From: Granulicella mallensis MP5ACTX8
GTDB lineage: Bacteria; Acidobacteriota; Terriglobia; Terriglobales; Acidobacteriaceae
DNA length: 64,000 nucleotides
Direction: 5' to 3'
Assembly: GCF_000178955.2 (NCBI RefSeq)
Contig: NC_016631.1
Location: 2,356,001-2,420,000, forward strand
The notes beneath the pieces are model-generated. The model saw nothing but the letters and a program-made list of their open reading frames with translations. It was not told the origin of the DNA and did no database searches. Within the stretch, counting starts at the first letter, position 1, and every line of letters starts with the position of its first letter. Shown here in pieces: positions 34,060-43,412 of this stretch. The position numbers and the translations under genes are program-made.

Positions 34060-35103
34060 ATGAGAAAGAGCAATCCGCAACCAACACTTTCAGAGGTGGC
34101 TCGACTGGCTGGTGTTGGTGTTGGTACGGCATCGCGTGTCGTCAATGGCGGCGTCAACGTCAGCGCAGGGACGATGCGGAAGGTCAAGTCCGCCATTCAA
34201 GAGCTCGGTTATATGCCGAATCATGCGGCACGCGTACTCAAAGGCGGACGCACTAAAACCGTAGGCCTGCTGGTTCCCAGCATCGCCGATCACTTCTTCG
34301 CAAGCTGCGCGGAAGCAGCAGACAAGATAGCCAGAGCTCACGACACTCTGCTGATCGTTGCTGTTACCAGGAACCAGTGTGGCGATGAGATGAGCAGCTT
34401 AGAGGTGCTGATGCGGCATCGGCCGGACGGGTTGCTGATTGTGCCTTCCGATCCTGAAAACAAGGAGCTTGCGAGATTTGTCCGGAACAGCGGTATCCCG
34501 GTAGTGACCTTCGATCGACCGCTGTTTGGCAGCGGCTGTTCGAGTGTCCTCTCCGATAATTTCGAAGCCGCTCGCAAGGCCACACTTCATCTGATCGAGC
34601 ATGGTTATAAGCGCATTCTCTGTTTGGTCAGTGAACCAGAGCTCTATACGATTCGTGAACGGGTGCGTGGTTATCTTCAGGCGATGGAGGAAGCAGGACT
34701 GCAGCCACTGGTGGACACTGGCCCGGAGGATATGGCCCTGGCGTCTCGCTCGCTCGCCGCACATTTGAAGAGCCGCCGGCCACCTGATGCCGTGTTCACT
34801 CTGAAGAACAGCTCGACCTCTGCCGTCGTGCAGATACTACGTCAGCTTAGGATTCCGATTCCTTCACGTCTTGCCTTGCTTGGATTCGATGACTTTGAAC
34901 TGGCTGGGACATTGCATCCGTCCATCAGCGTCGTTCAACAGCCCATAGAAGATCTGGGTAGAACGGCTGCGGAGCTTCTCTTCGCCGAACTTGAGGGGCA
35001 TCCCAGTAAGAAGACGAGGAGGGAACCGATCGTGCTGGCCAATCGATTGGTGCTTCGACGCTCGTGTGGCTGCAAAGAAGTACCCGCGCGTAAAGATTTA
35101 TGA
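34060..35103 (+). CDS. LacI family transcriptional regulator
   Basis: A 347-residue repressor. The DNA-binding domain is at 9-60 (TLSEVARLAGVGVGTASRVVNGG, then the hinge LGYMPNHAARVLKGGRTKTVGLLVPS), followed by a periplasmic-binding-like sensor domain (LLGFDDFELAGTLHPSISVVQQP). Relatives bind sugars. It is divergent from receptor 2, with a consensus operator in the gap, and upstream of a carbohydrate-active gene cluster, so it is the best candidate for local control in response to a released sugar. The SCGC near the C-terminus is an unusual but not unique ending. Confidence 0.94.
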   Translation: MRKSNPQPTLSEVARLAGVGVGTASRVVNGGVNVSAGTMRKVKSAIQELGYMPNHAARVLKGGRTKTVGLLVPSIADHFFASCAEAADKIARAHDTLLIVAVTRNQCGDEMSSLEVLMRHRPDGLLIVPSDPENKELARFVRNSGIPVVTFDRPLFGSGCSSVLSDNFEAARKATLHLIEHGYKRILCLVSEPELYTIRERVRGYLQAMEEAGLQPLVDTGPEDMALASRSLAAHLKSRRPPDAVFTLKNSSTSAVVQILRQLRIPIPSRLALLGFDDFELAGTLHPSISVVQQPIEDLGRTAAELLFAELEGHPSKKTRREPIVLANRLVLRRSCGCKEVPARKDL

Positions 35104-35119
35104 GTGCTGTAGTTCTAAT

Positions 35120-36277
35120 TCAGATCTTGATGAAGATGCGCCTGCGAAATAGAATCCATATCGGCACAAAGCATACGAGGACGAAGAAGAGGGAAAACAG
35201 AAGAGAGTCCATCCCCGGGCCGAAGGGTGCGAAAAGGTGGGTGAATAGATACTTCTTCAGCGTGAGCTTATCGTCTCCACCGGGAATGTGGATAGCGGAG
35301 ATGGCGATGGCTATCACTTCCGATAGAACGTAGGCGGCGATGGCGTTGGTGCCAAAGACGAGCCAGGGATAACTCCACCAGCTATCTTTACGGTCATCTT
35401 TCATCAGGTAGGTGAAGAGGCCCAGACCGACCAGGGCGCAGCCGGCTGCAAAGAGAACGTAGGAGCTGGTCCACAGTTTCTTGTTGAGAGGGAACCAGAG
35501 GCTCCATAACAAGCCGCTGCCGAGCAGGGCCGCGCCTGCAATCAGCATGCCTGCGCTCTTCTCTTTGATCGTTCTCTGCGACTGCAGCCAGAGGCCGGTC
35601 AGAACTCCTAAGAGAGTGGTGGCGATTGCCGGTGGCGTGCTCAAAAGTCCCTCAGGGTCGCGGGTTATCTCGTACAGCCGTCCCAGGTGCAGCCAGCGAT
35701 CGCAGATCGCCACCCAGTTGCGAACGGGATCGAGCAGGGGAACGTCCCGGCCTGGGATCAGGCCGCCCGGCAACGGAATCCAGCGCATGAGAATCCAGTA
35801 GCCCAACAGCAGCAGAGCCGCTACGGACAAGAGGAATGCCGGTCTGCGGTTCCATAGATAGAGCACGCTCACGCAGAGATAGCACAAGGCAATGCGCTGC
35901 AATACGCCGTAGATGCGCAAGGTTCCAATATGGAAGTAGGGAAGCGCGTTCAGGAGTACGCCGATGAAAAAAAGAATGACGGATCGCTTCAGAGTGTGCA
36001 GGAACAGCTCCCGCTTTCCGACGCCGCGTGCCAGCCGGGAGCGGAAAGAGAAGACCAGCGATGTGCCTGTAAGAAAAAGGAAGGTCGGAAAGACCAGGTC
36101 GGTCGGCGTACAGCCATTCCACTGGGCGTGCTTCAGCGGCCAGTAGGCATGAGGCCATTCGCCCGCGGCATTGACCAAGATCATGGCGGCTAACGTGAAA
36201 CCACGCAGAACGTCGACTGAGGGGATGCGCTTGCTTGTAAGCTCAGCGGTCGCCGCCGGCAGCGTAGTTGTCGTCAT
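35120..36277 (-). CDS. DUF5009 / heparan-alpha-glucosaminide N-acetyltransferase-like membrane protein
   Basis: About 385 residues with ten or so membrane segments. The N-terminal signature RIPSVDVLRGFTLAAMILVNAAGEWPHAYWPLKHAQWNGCTPTDLVFPTFLFLTG is that of the family related to human HGSNAT, which passes acetyl groups across a membrane onto amino sugars. The start MTTTTLPAATAEL has GAGG upstream; a longer frame reads into non-coding sequence. It lies between the LacI regulator and the rhamnosidase, and such proteins are often found in glycan-use clusters, so a role in acetylating or sensing an imported sugar is possible but unproven. Confidence 0.88.
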   Translation of the reverse strand: MTTTTLPAATAELTSKRIPSVDVLRGFTLAAMILVNAAGEWPHAYWPLKHAQWNGCTPTDLVFPTFLFLTGTSLVFSFRSRLARGVGKRELFLHTLKRSVILFFIGVLLNALPYFHIGTLRIYGVLQRIALCYLCVSVLYLWNRRPAFLLSVAALLLLGYWILMRWIPLPGGLIPGRDVPLLDPVRNWVAICDRWLHLGRLYEITRDPEGLLSTPPAIATTLLGVLTGLWLQSQRTIKEKSAGMLIAGAALLGSGLLWSLWFPLNKKLWTSSYVLFAAGCALVGLGLFTYLMKDDRKDSWWSYPWLVFGTNAIAAYVLSEVIAIAISAIHIPGGDDKLTLKKYLFTHLFAPFGPGMDSLLFSLFFVLVCFVPIWILFRRRIFIKI

Positions 36278-36568
36278 GGGACTGGACCTCGAAATACGAT
36301 TTAAGTCTGTGGGGCTGTGCTTTTTCTTTGCAGAAAGGAAAGCGGGGAGATACGTTATCCAACAACTGCTAGTCCATCTTCGGATGGGTAGATTTGTATA
36401 GGAGTGCAGACAGGTTTGCAACTAAATAAATGAAGTATAAAAAGAAGCGCTCCGTTCTTTCGCCCTATCCTCGCATGCATGATGTGGGCTGCAGCAGCCG
36501 ACATCCCTGGCCTATCATGATTTCGATAGGTGATATCTTCCAATTGAAACCTGGAGAGCTCAACCCCC
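36278..36568. other. Divergent intergenic region before the rhamnosidase gene
   Basis: About 290 bases. A small inverted repeat CCTATC...GATAGG lies just before the rhamnosidase leader. I see no second copy of the LacI operator here, so co-regulation by that repressor is not supported by a matching site. Confidence 0.5.
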
Positions 36569-39500
36569 ATGCTAAAGCTCGTTCTATCTCTTTTCATCCT
36601 GGTAACGTGTGTCAAAGCCGAGCCGATTCATCTTCGCACCAACGCACTCGAAGACCCGCTTGGCATCGATACGCCGAAGCCCACGTTCTCCTGGCAGAGC
36701 GATGCGAAGACGACGAACTGGACACAGTCGGCGTACGAGATCCTGGTTAGTACAGAGGCGAAGAATCTTCGCCCGGGCAAAGCAGACGCCTGGGATTCTG
36801 GACGGATCAAATCTTCAGAATCGGTGAATATTGCCTATGCTGGCTCTGTGCTCAAGCCGCAGCAGCGGTATGTGTGGACGGTCCGCACCTGGGATAACAA
36901 GGGCAAAGAGACGACGTCCGCACCGGCGTGGTTTGAGACGGGTCTTATGAGTGCTGACGACTGGAAGGGGCAGTGGATTATGTGTAGAGACCCTGCCGAT
37001 GAGCAGGAGCTTGGCTCGATCCGCTGGATCTGGCTGGCGAATGCAGATGCGATGCATGTGCTCTCCGCTACACCGGCGCACTTCGTCTATCACCTGCATC
37101 TCACGGACAAGCCAAACGCAGCGAGCCTTCACGTGCTCGCACGCGGGCAGTTCGTTGCTCGCGTCAATGGTCATGTCACAGGGCATCATGATGAGTGGGG
37201 CGCCTTTGACCGTGAAGAGATCGCCTTCCTGCTTCACCGTGGCAACAATGAGATTGAGGTCGACGTGATCTCGCATCAGGCGGGTGCACCGCCCAGGACG
37301 GCACCATCGGCCTTTGCCGCATCGATTCATCTCACGCATGAGGACGGCAAAGAGGAGCGCATCGTAACCAATGATCAGTGGCAGGCGCGTGCGACCCCTG
37401 ATGGTGCCTGGCAAAGCGCACAGACTGTGGGGCCTCTTTCTCAGGCGTTCGGCCTGGGCACAGACCGGCAGCGGGCTGTGCCTGGACCAGACCGTGTTGC
37501 AACGGATGCTTCACTCCTGCGTAAGAGCTTCAGCGTTGATTCTTCCATTCGCACGGCTCGCCTGAGTATTACGGCGTTGGGTGCTTATCAGGCCTTCATC
37601 AACGGCAAAGCTGTGGCTCCCAACTCTCTGCTCGCGCCGGGCTGGACGGACTTCCATAAACGCGTGCTCTACCAGACTTACGATGTGACGTCGTTGCTTA
37701 GTCATGGCGCAAATGCAATCGGAGTTGTCCTTGGCGGCGGATGGTACAGCTCGCCGATGACATGGAGTGGCTTCCGCTACACGCCGGGGCCTAATCTTCT
37801 GCGCGCGCAGCTTGATCTGACACTCGCGAATGGCACGCATCAGACGATCGCTACGGACCCGAGCTGGCTCACCTCTTCCGCACCGATTACCTTCTCCGAG
37901 ATCTATGGCGGCGAGTCCTACGATGCGCGACTCGCGCAGCAGGGCTGGAGCGCGCCGAGCTTCGACGCTACGCGCTGGACGGCAGCTGTTACCGCAGCCC
38001 CGCCGGATAGCGGCATGGCTCTCACGGCGCAGCCGGACCTGTTGGTTAACACCACGATCACGCTGCATCCCAGTAAGCTCGATCCCGCAAACGACGCTCA
38101 TCCGACCATCTATGACATGGGTCAAAATATGGTCGGAAATATTCGCATTCATGTTCGTGGCCCACGTGGTGCGGTGGTGCGTTTGCGCTATGCCGAGCGG
38201 CTCAATCCGGATGGGAGCATCTATACCGAGAATCTTCGCAACGCCGATGCTACGGACACGTATGTTCTCTCCGGTAATGGTGACGAAACCTGGACGCCCG
38301 CTTTCACGTTCCACGGCTTTCGTTATGTTGAGTTCTCGTACGTTGGGACCGCCCCATCAACGCCGCCTACTCTCGCTACCATCGACGGCCTTGTCTTCAA
38401 TAGTCTTCCGGCGAAGCCCTCCGTGCGGCTCACCAGTTCCAGCGAGACTCTCAATAAGATGAATGAACTTGGGGCGTGGGGGCAGAGAGGTAACTTTGTT
38501 TCGATCCCCACCGACTGCCCGCAACGGGATGAACGGCTCGGCTGGATGGGCGATGCCGGAGTCTTCTGGCGCACCGGCACTTACAACTTCGACATCGACG
38601 CGTTCACGCACAAGTTTATGCTCGACGTGACGGATGCGCAGACGGCTGCAGGAGCATTTACCGATGTTTCGCCCAATGTTCTGGGGCCGAATCCTGGAGC
38701 GCCTGGCTGGGGCGATGCGGGTGTCTTCATTCCGTATGCGGCATGGCTGCAGTACGGCGACACTACTGTCGTGGAGCGCTCCTGGCCGGCGATGGAGCGC
38801 TGGATGGATTTCATTCTGAGCAACAATCCCGACTACATCCGTCGTAAGGCCCTCGGAAATAACTATGCGGATTGGCTTGCGCCGGACCAGAACACTCCCA
38901 AGACTCTTATCGGCACCGCCTACTGGGCACTGATCGCGCGCGAGATGGCGGAGATGGCTACAGCACTCCACCGCACGGCAGATGCCGAGAAGTACCAACA
39001 GCAGTATGACCGCATCGCTGCTGCCTACCGTACGGCTTTCGTGAAGGAAGATGGCAGTGTCGAAGGGAATACGCAGACCGCGTACCTGGCCACGATCTTC
39101 ACCGGGATTGCGCCGCCAACGCTGCGTGCGAGGATGATCGATCGGCTTACGAAGGATATCGAGGCGCACGGAAACCATCTCACAACGGGTTTCCTCGGCA
39201 CTCCGTTTCTACTGTTTGTGCTGGATGAGAATGACCGCTCCGATCTCGCCTTCAAACTTCTTCTGTCGGACACGTATCCTTCATGGGGCTACATGGTGAA
39301 GAAGGGCGCTACTACGTGGTGGGAGCGCTGGAATGGCGACACAGGCGACCCTGGGATGAACTCCTATAACCACTATGCTTTTGGGTCCGTGATGGCCTGG
39401 GTTTATCGTCGCGCTGCCGGCATCGATACCGACGCCACGGGACCTGGCTATCATCACCTGACCATTCACCCTCATTTCGATGCTGCGCTTCCGCAGCTCC

Positions 39501-39664
39501 ACACCGAGTACGACTCTGCTTATGGAACCATCGTCTCGGACTGGCAGGAGAGCGGGCATCGCTTCACCATCACGATTCCGGCGAATACCAGCGCTACAGT
39601 TACGTTGCCGAAGGGTAAGACCGAAGAGATCGGCAGCGGTACGCATGTGTATCACGTTGAATAG
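36569..39664 (+). CDS. Alpha-L-rhamnosidase, GH78
   Basis: A 1031-residue secreted glycoside hydrolase, the usual size for multi-domain GH78 enzymes. A signal peptide (LKLVLSLFILVTCVKA) is followed by N-terminal beta-sandwich domains (PTFSWQSDAKTTNWTQSAYEILV), then the catalytic (alpha/alpha)6 barrel and a C-terminal sandwich. The catalytic hallmarks are clear: IPTDCPQRDERLGWMGDAG (about 646-664), holding the general acid Asp/Glu, and TTWWERWNGD near 916, holding the base Glu. It removes terminal alpha-L-rhamnose from pectin fragments, flavonoid glycosides or bacterial glycans. Convergent with the GH39-like gene; probably the functional centre of the locus. Confidence 0.95.
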   Translation: MLKLVLSLFILVTCVKAEPIHLRTNALEDPLGIDTPKPTFSWQSDAKTTNWTQSAYEILVSTEAKNLRPGKADAWDSGRIKSSESVNIAYAGSVLKPQQRYVWTVRTWDNKGKETTSAPAWFETGLMSADDWKGQWIMCRDPADEQELGSIRWIWLANADAMHVLSATPAHFVYHLHLTDKPNAASLHVLARGQFVARVNGHVTGHHDEWGAFDREEIAFLLHRGNNEIEVDVISHQAGAPPRTAPSAFAASIHLTHEDGKEERIVTNDQWQARATPDGAWQSAQTVGPLSQAFGLGTDRQRAVPGPDRVATDASLLRKSFSVDSSIRTARLSITALGAYQAFINGKAVAPNSLLAPGWTDFHKRVLYQTYDVTSLLSHGANAIGVVLGGGWYSSPMTWSGFRYTPGPNLLRAQLDLTLANGTHQTIATDPSWLTSSAPITFSEIYGGESYDARLAQQGWSAPSFDATRWTAAVTAAPPDSGMALTAQPDLLVNTTITLHPSKLDPANDAHPTIYDMGQNMVGNIRIHVRGPRGAVVRLRYAERLNPDGSIYTENLRNADATDTYVLSGNGDETWTPAFTFHGFRYVEFSYVGTAPSTPPTLATIDGLVFNSLPAKPSVRLTSSSETLNKMNELGAWGQRGNFVSIPTDCPQRDERLGWMGDAGVFWRTGTYNFDIDAFTHKFMLDVTDAQTAAGAFTDVSPNVLGPNPGAPGWGDAGVFIPYAAWLQYGDTTVVERSWPAMERWMDFILSNNPDYIRRKALGNNYADWLAPDQNTPKTLIGTAYWALIAREMAEMATALHRTADAEKYQQQYDRIAAAYRTAFVKEDGSVEGNTQTAYLATIFTGIAPPTLRARMIDRLTKDIEAHGNHLTTGFLGTPFLLFVLDENDRSDLAFKLLLSDTYPSWGYMVKKGATTWWERWNGDTGDPGMNSYNHYAFGSVMAWVYRRAAGIDTDATGPGYHHLTIHPHFDAALPQLHTEYDSAYGTIVSDWQESGHRFTITIPANTSATVTLPKGKTEEIGSGTHVYHVE

Positions 39665-39708
39665 CGCTTCAGCCTCGGGCTTTTTGTTCGCAGCCGAAAG
39701 AAGGCCCG

Positions 39709-39796
39709 GGCCTAAAGGCCACATTTTTACCAGTCCCCTATTCCGTAGCCTAAAGGCTACGGCTCCCTCCGTCTCCCTGATGCTGAAGCATCAGGG
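39709..39796. terminator. Cluster of three small hairpins between GH78 and GH39-like genes
   Basis: GGCC-TAAA-GGCC (39709-39720), CCGTAGCC-TAAA-GGCTACGG (39743-39762) and CCCTGATGCT-GA-AGCATCAGGG (39775-39796) follow each other. Two share the TAAA loop. They probably end transcription from both sides, but T-runs are short. Confidence 0.6.
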
Positions 39797-39847
39797 AACG
39801 CGTTTCGCGCTGCGTAGTGTTGGCGAGGAGTGCCTCAAGGCTTGTGG

Positions 39848-41506
39848 CTACCAACTCAGGCGCAAGAGTGAGAGGGCTTGCCGGGGCAGCGTGAGGGGGA
39901 TCATGACGCTGCCGCTGGTAACGTCGAGCCACTCGGGCGAGGTCAAGGACTGAAGCTGGCCTGCTGCTTTGAGCTGCGCATACTGTGCGGGTGTGGGCTG
40001 CTGGGGAGAGCCCATCGCTTTCCACGTGGTATAGGCGTTGCTGTGGGTCGCGTCGATGCGGTCGTGCTGGAGCAGGACGCGGTGGACATCGGCGGGGATG
40101 CCGTGCACCGTGACGGAGGTGGGGGCGTCGGCGGCGGGGAGATCGTCGTCCTGATAGTTCCAGAGCAGGATGGCGGCGCTGCGGTCCGCGTGCGTGGCGA
40201 GGGCATCAATGTCCGGCGCGTGCTGCACGCCGGAGCTGAGGATCTGATCGAGTGGAATCTGGCCGGTGCTGGTGGTGGCGACGCGCTGACCGCTCATGAG
40301 GCCGGCCATGCGGAAGACGTTCATGATGGGCTTGTCGATGCCGTTGGTGGCGAGGGTGCGGAAGCCCTGGAAGTAGTCTTTGCCTTCGAACTCGAAGGAC
40401 CAGCTGAGCATGGCCAGCAGATTGACCTGGTGGCGGTCCTGCAGGTCGAAGAGCCCTTTAAGAGCGGCGGCGGTGTAGGCCGGGTAGAGCGTTCCGTTGC
40501 GGTAGTTGTTTGCGGGATTCTCTTTGGCGGAGCAGGCCGCGCAGCCTTCGGGATCGGCTTCGCTGAGGATGATGGGGAGGTTGCGGAACTGTGGGTAGTC
40601 GGCAATGGCGGCGAAGCCCTTGTCGGCGTCGCGCAGCTCTTTGTCGAGGCCCATGCGGACGTGGCCGTCGATGATCTTCGGCTCGCCTTTGGCGTGGAAG
40701 GAGATGAAGTCAAGTGGGATGGGCTGGCCGTTGGCGGCGCTCTTGTCGTGCGCGACGTGTTGCAGGAAGGCGTTGAGGAAGGCCACGGCCTTGGGATCGC
40801 GCGGGCTGGTGGTTGCAGGACCGCCTACGCGGGCTTCGGGCAGAGCCGCGCGGACACCGGCGACGGCGAAGTCGTAGAGCTTGTCGTACTCCTGCTGGGT
40901 GCCGTGCCAGTAGGGGATGTTGGGTTCGTTCCAGACCTCCCAGTACCATTGCGCGGCCTGGTCATGGCCGTAGCGTGCGACGAGGTGCGCGGCGAGGGTG
41001 CGGCAGAGTTCGCCCCAGGCGGCGTAGTCCTTTGGCGGGCTCTGGACGCTGCCGTCGAGCGTGCGGGGATAGCTGACCTTGTAGGGCGCGGGGCCGCTGG
41101 CGAGGGCTTCGGGCATGAAGCCTAGTTCGACCATGGGACGGACGCCGGCCTGCTGGTAGGCGTCGAAGATGCCGTCGATGATCTTGAAGTCGTAGACCGG
41201 GTGGCCCTTGGCGTCCAGGGTGTAGACGTTGGTGGAGCTCCACTTGAGCTCGGGGACGCCGTCGCCGGAGGTGAGGAGATGGTGCGCCCTGATATAGACG
41301 GGGACCGGGCTGGTGTCATGCAGCTCGCGCAACAGCTCCCGGCCATGCGTCATGGTGGTGTAGTTCGATTCGTCGTAGCCGAACCAGCTGGTGATGGGCT
41401 TATCTGCTCCGAGAGGCTTATCGAGGTCTACCTGAATCTGGATGGTCTGGGCTGAGGCGGCGACGGTGGAGAGCGTGCAGAGCAGAAGAGCGAGCTTGCG
41501 AAACAT
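39848..41506 (-). CDS. Secreted GH39-like glycoside hydrolase (beta-xylosidase type)
   Basis: About 552 residues with a signal peptide (LALLLCTLSTVAASAQ). The TIM-barrel shows the acid/base Glu in WYWEVWNEPNIPYW near 194 and the likely nucleophile Glu in PIILSEADPEG near 314, with HTSPVPVYIRAHHLL-type upstream strands, as in GH39 beta-xylosidases and related iduronidases. A C-terminal beta domain follows. ATG 41506 has AAAGG upstream. Convergent with the rhamnosidase and divergent from aroC by about 150 bases. It may cleave beta-xylosides or other beta-linked sugars of the same glycan; family assignment is by motif only. Confidence 0.83.
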   Translation of the reverse strand: MFRKLALLLCTLSTVAASAQTIQIQVDLDKPLGADKPITSWFGYDESNYTTMTHGRELLRELHDTSPVPVYIRAHHLLTSGDGVPELKWSSTNVYTLDAKGHPVYDFKIIDGIFDAYQQAGVRPMVELGFMPEALASGPAPYKVSYPRTLDGSVQSPPKDYAAWGELCRTLAAHLVARYGHDQAAQWYWEVWNEPNIPYWHGTQQEYDKLYDFAVAGVRAALPEARVGGPATTSPRDPKAVAFLNAFLQHVAHDKSAANGQPIPLDFISFHAKGEPKIIDGHVRMGLDKELRDADKGFAAIADYPQFRNLPIILSEADPEGCAACSAKENPANNYRNGTLYPAYTAAALKGLFDLQDRHQVNLLAMLSWSFEFEGKDYFQGFRTLATNGIDKPIMNVFRMAGLMSGQRVATTSTGQIPLDQILSSGVQHAPDIDALATHADRSAAILLWNYQDDDLPAADAPTSVTVHGIPADVHRVLLQHDRIDATHSNAYTTWKAMGSPQQPTPAQYAQLKAAGQLQSLTSPEWLDVTSGSVMIPLTLPRQALSLLRLSW

Positions 41507-41655
41507 TGAGCTACCTTTCAGGCGGGAAGGTGCGGATGGAAGCCATGATATCTGGTTGCGATGACGGTGCCGCAGATGCTCGCAAGGAGCCAAAAACAGA
41601 AGGCTGCCAGGCAGACCGGGGATCAGGCCTTTCTGCTCGTTATAATTAACTCTCC

Positions 41656-42846
41656 ATGCTTCGATTCTCAACAGCCGGCGAAAGCCACGGCGAATCCCTC
41701 GTAGCCCTCATCAGCGGACTTCCGGCGGGTGTTCCCGTCGATCAGGAGTTTCTCGACCACGAACTCTGGCGCCGCCAGCAGGGCTATGGTCGAGGTGGCC
41801 GCATGCGTATCGAGCGTGACACCGCTCACATCCTCTCTGGCGTACGCCATGGCAAGACCATCGGCTCGCCTATCGCGATGACGCTTGCGAATCGCGACTG
41901 GAAGAACTGGGAAGAGATTCTGCCGGTAGGCGAGGGAGACGCGGAGAAGCACAAGGCCGTCGCCAGTCCCCGGCCTGGTCACGCGGATCTTGCCGGTGCT
42001 TTGAAGTATGACTTCAAAGACGCCCGCTATATTCTGGAACGCGCTTCGGCACGTGAGTCGGCGGCGCGAGTGGCGTGCGGTGCGATTGCGAAGCTGCTGC
42101 TGCGCGCTCTTGGGGTTGAGGTGGCGAGCCACGTTGTTCGCGTCGGCTCGGCGGAGCTCTCGCGCGAGGCCAGCTTTGCCGAGATTGCGGCGATCGCCCA
42201 GCGGGAAGATGTCCTGCTGGCCTGCGTCGACCCCGAGTCCGAGGCCCGCATGAAGGCCGAGGTCGATCAGGCCCTGCGTACGGGAGATACAATCGGCGGT
42301 GTCTTTGAGGTGGTCGTTCATGGTCTGCCTCCGGGTGTGGGCACGCACGTCAACTGGGATGAGCGTCTCGACGGACTGCTGGCCCAGGCCGTGATGAGTC
42401 TCCAAGCGGTCAAGGCCGTGGAGCTTGGCAGGGGCGTGACCGCGGCGCAGTCGCCTGGTTCCAAGGTGCATGACGCGATCGCGTACGAGGCTGAGCCCGT
42501 ATCGGAAGATGCCGGAAAGTTTACCCGCTTCAGCCGCGAGCACAACAATGCCGGCGGCATCGAGGGTGGCATCTCCAACGGCGAGGATCTGGTCGTCCGC
42601 GGGTACCTCAAGCCGATCTCGACGCTGCGCCGTCCTCTTGCTTCCGTCTCCTTTGAGACGCGTGAGACCACCAAGGCCGCCTATGAGCGCTCTGATGTCT
42701 GTGTGGTTCCGGCGGCCGGAGTCGCAGCCGAGGCCATGGTTGCGCTTGCGGTGGCGCGGCTGGTCATTGAAAAGTTTGGGGGCGATAGCCTCCGTGAGCT
42801 TCACCGAAATTTCAGCAGCTACTGCGAGCAGATAAGAGCCTTTTGA
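41656..42846 (+). CDS. aroC: Chorismate synthase
   Basis: A 396-residue enzyme converting 5-enolpyruvylshikimate-3-phosphate to chorismate, using reduced FMN. Family signatures are all present: MLRFSTAGESHGESLVALISGLPAG at the start, GRGGRMRIERD, RPGHADLAGALKYDFKDAR with RASARESAARVACGAIAK, and SREHNNAGGIEGGISNGEDL in the C-terminal third. It is the first gene of a compact unit with def, fmt and rsmB; def starts 4 bases after its stop. No other aromatic-pathway gene is adjacent, but aroB lies about 10 kb away. Confidence 0.97.
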   Translation: MLRFSTAGESHGESLVALISGLPAGVPVDQEFLDHELWRRQQGYGRGGRMRIERDTAHILSGVRHGKTIGSPIAMTLANRDWKNWEEILPVGEGDAEKHKAVASPRPGHADLAGALKYDFKDARYILERASARESAARVACGAIAKLLLRALGVEVASHVVRVGSAELSREASFAEIAAIAQREDVLLACVDPESEARMKAEVDQALRTGDTIGGVFEVVVHGLPPGVGTHVNWDERLDGLLAQAVMSLQAVKAVELGRGVTAAQSPGSKVHDAIAYEAEPVSEDAGKFTRFSREHNNAGGIEGGISNGEDLVVRGYLKPISTLRRPLASVSFETRETTKAAYERSDVCVVPAAGVAAEAMVALAVARLVIEKFGGDSLRELHRNFSSYCEQIRAF

Positions 42847-42849
42847 TCG

Positions 42850-43407
42850 ATGAGTAAAAACGAAGCCAAGCCGAGTCCTAAAGACTCCAAGCCGCACAAG
42901 ATCCACGAGGTTGTGAAGTATCCCGACCCTGTCCTCTCCAAACCAGGAGAGAAGGTCACCGAGTTCACACCGGAGTTGGCGCAACTTGTCGATGAGATGT
43001 TTGAGAGCATGTATGCTGCGCAGGGGATTGGTCTGGCAGCGCCGCAGATCGGTATCTCCAAGCAGATCACAGTGATAGACGTAAGTTTCAAAGAGCGACC
43101 TGAAGATAAATTGGCGCTCATTAACCCTGAGATCATCGAGCGCGAGGGCAAGCAGGTTGAAGAAGAGGGCTGCCTGAGCCTTCCGGAGATTCGCGAGAAG
43201 GTGAGTCGAGCAGCCAGGGTTAAGGTGCGCGCTCAGAATGTAAAGGGCGAGTTCTTTGAAGTAGAAGGTGAAGAGTTGCTGGCTCGGGCTCTACAACACG
43301 AGATTGATCATCTTCACGGGATACTCTTTATTGAGCACCTCAGTCGTCTGAAACGGGACCTTGTCCACAGGCGCATTCGCAAGCTACAGAAGAACGGTGA
43401 GTGGTAG
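42850..43407 (+). CDS. def: Peptide deformylase
   Basis: A 185-residue metalloenzyme that removes the N-formyl group from new proteins. The three metal/catalytic motifs are intact: GIGLAAPQIG (59-68), EEGCLS (105-110, Cys ligand 108) and QHEIDH (149-154, His ligands 150/154 and catalytic Glu 151). An N-terminal Lys-rich extension of about 18 residues precedes the conserved domain. Its stop is 5 bases before the fmt ATG, so the formylation and deformylation enzymes are co-transcribed. Confidence 0.97.
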   Translation: MSKNEAKPSPKDSKPHKIHEVVKYPDPVLSKPGEKVTEFTPELAQLVDEMFESMYAAQGIGLAAPQIGISKQITVIDVSFKERPEDKLALINPEIIEREGKQVEEEGCLSLPEIREKVSRAARVKVRAQNVKGEFFEVEGEELLARALQHEIDHLHGILFIEHLSRLKRDLVHRRIRKLQKNGEW

Positions 43408-43412
43408 ACGCA

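Noticed and set aside
39878-41125. 415-codon plus-strand frame opposite the GH39-like gene
   Set aside because: Gly/Val/Glu-rich shadow; the minus-strand reading holds a signal peptide and both catalytic glutamates.
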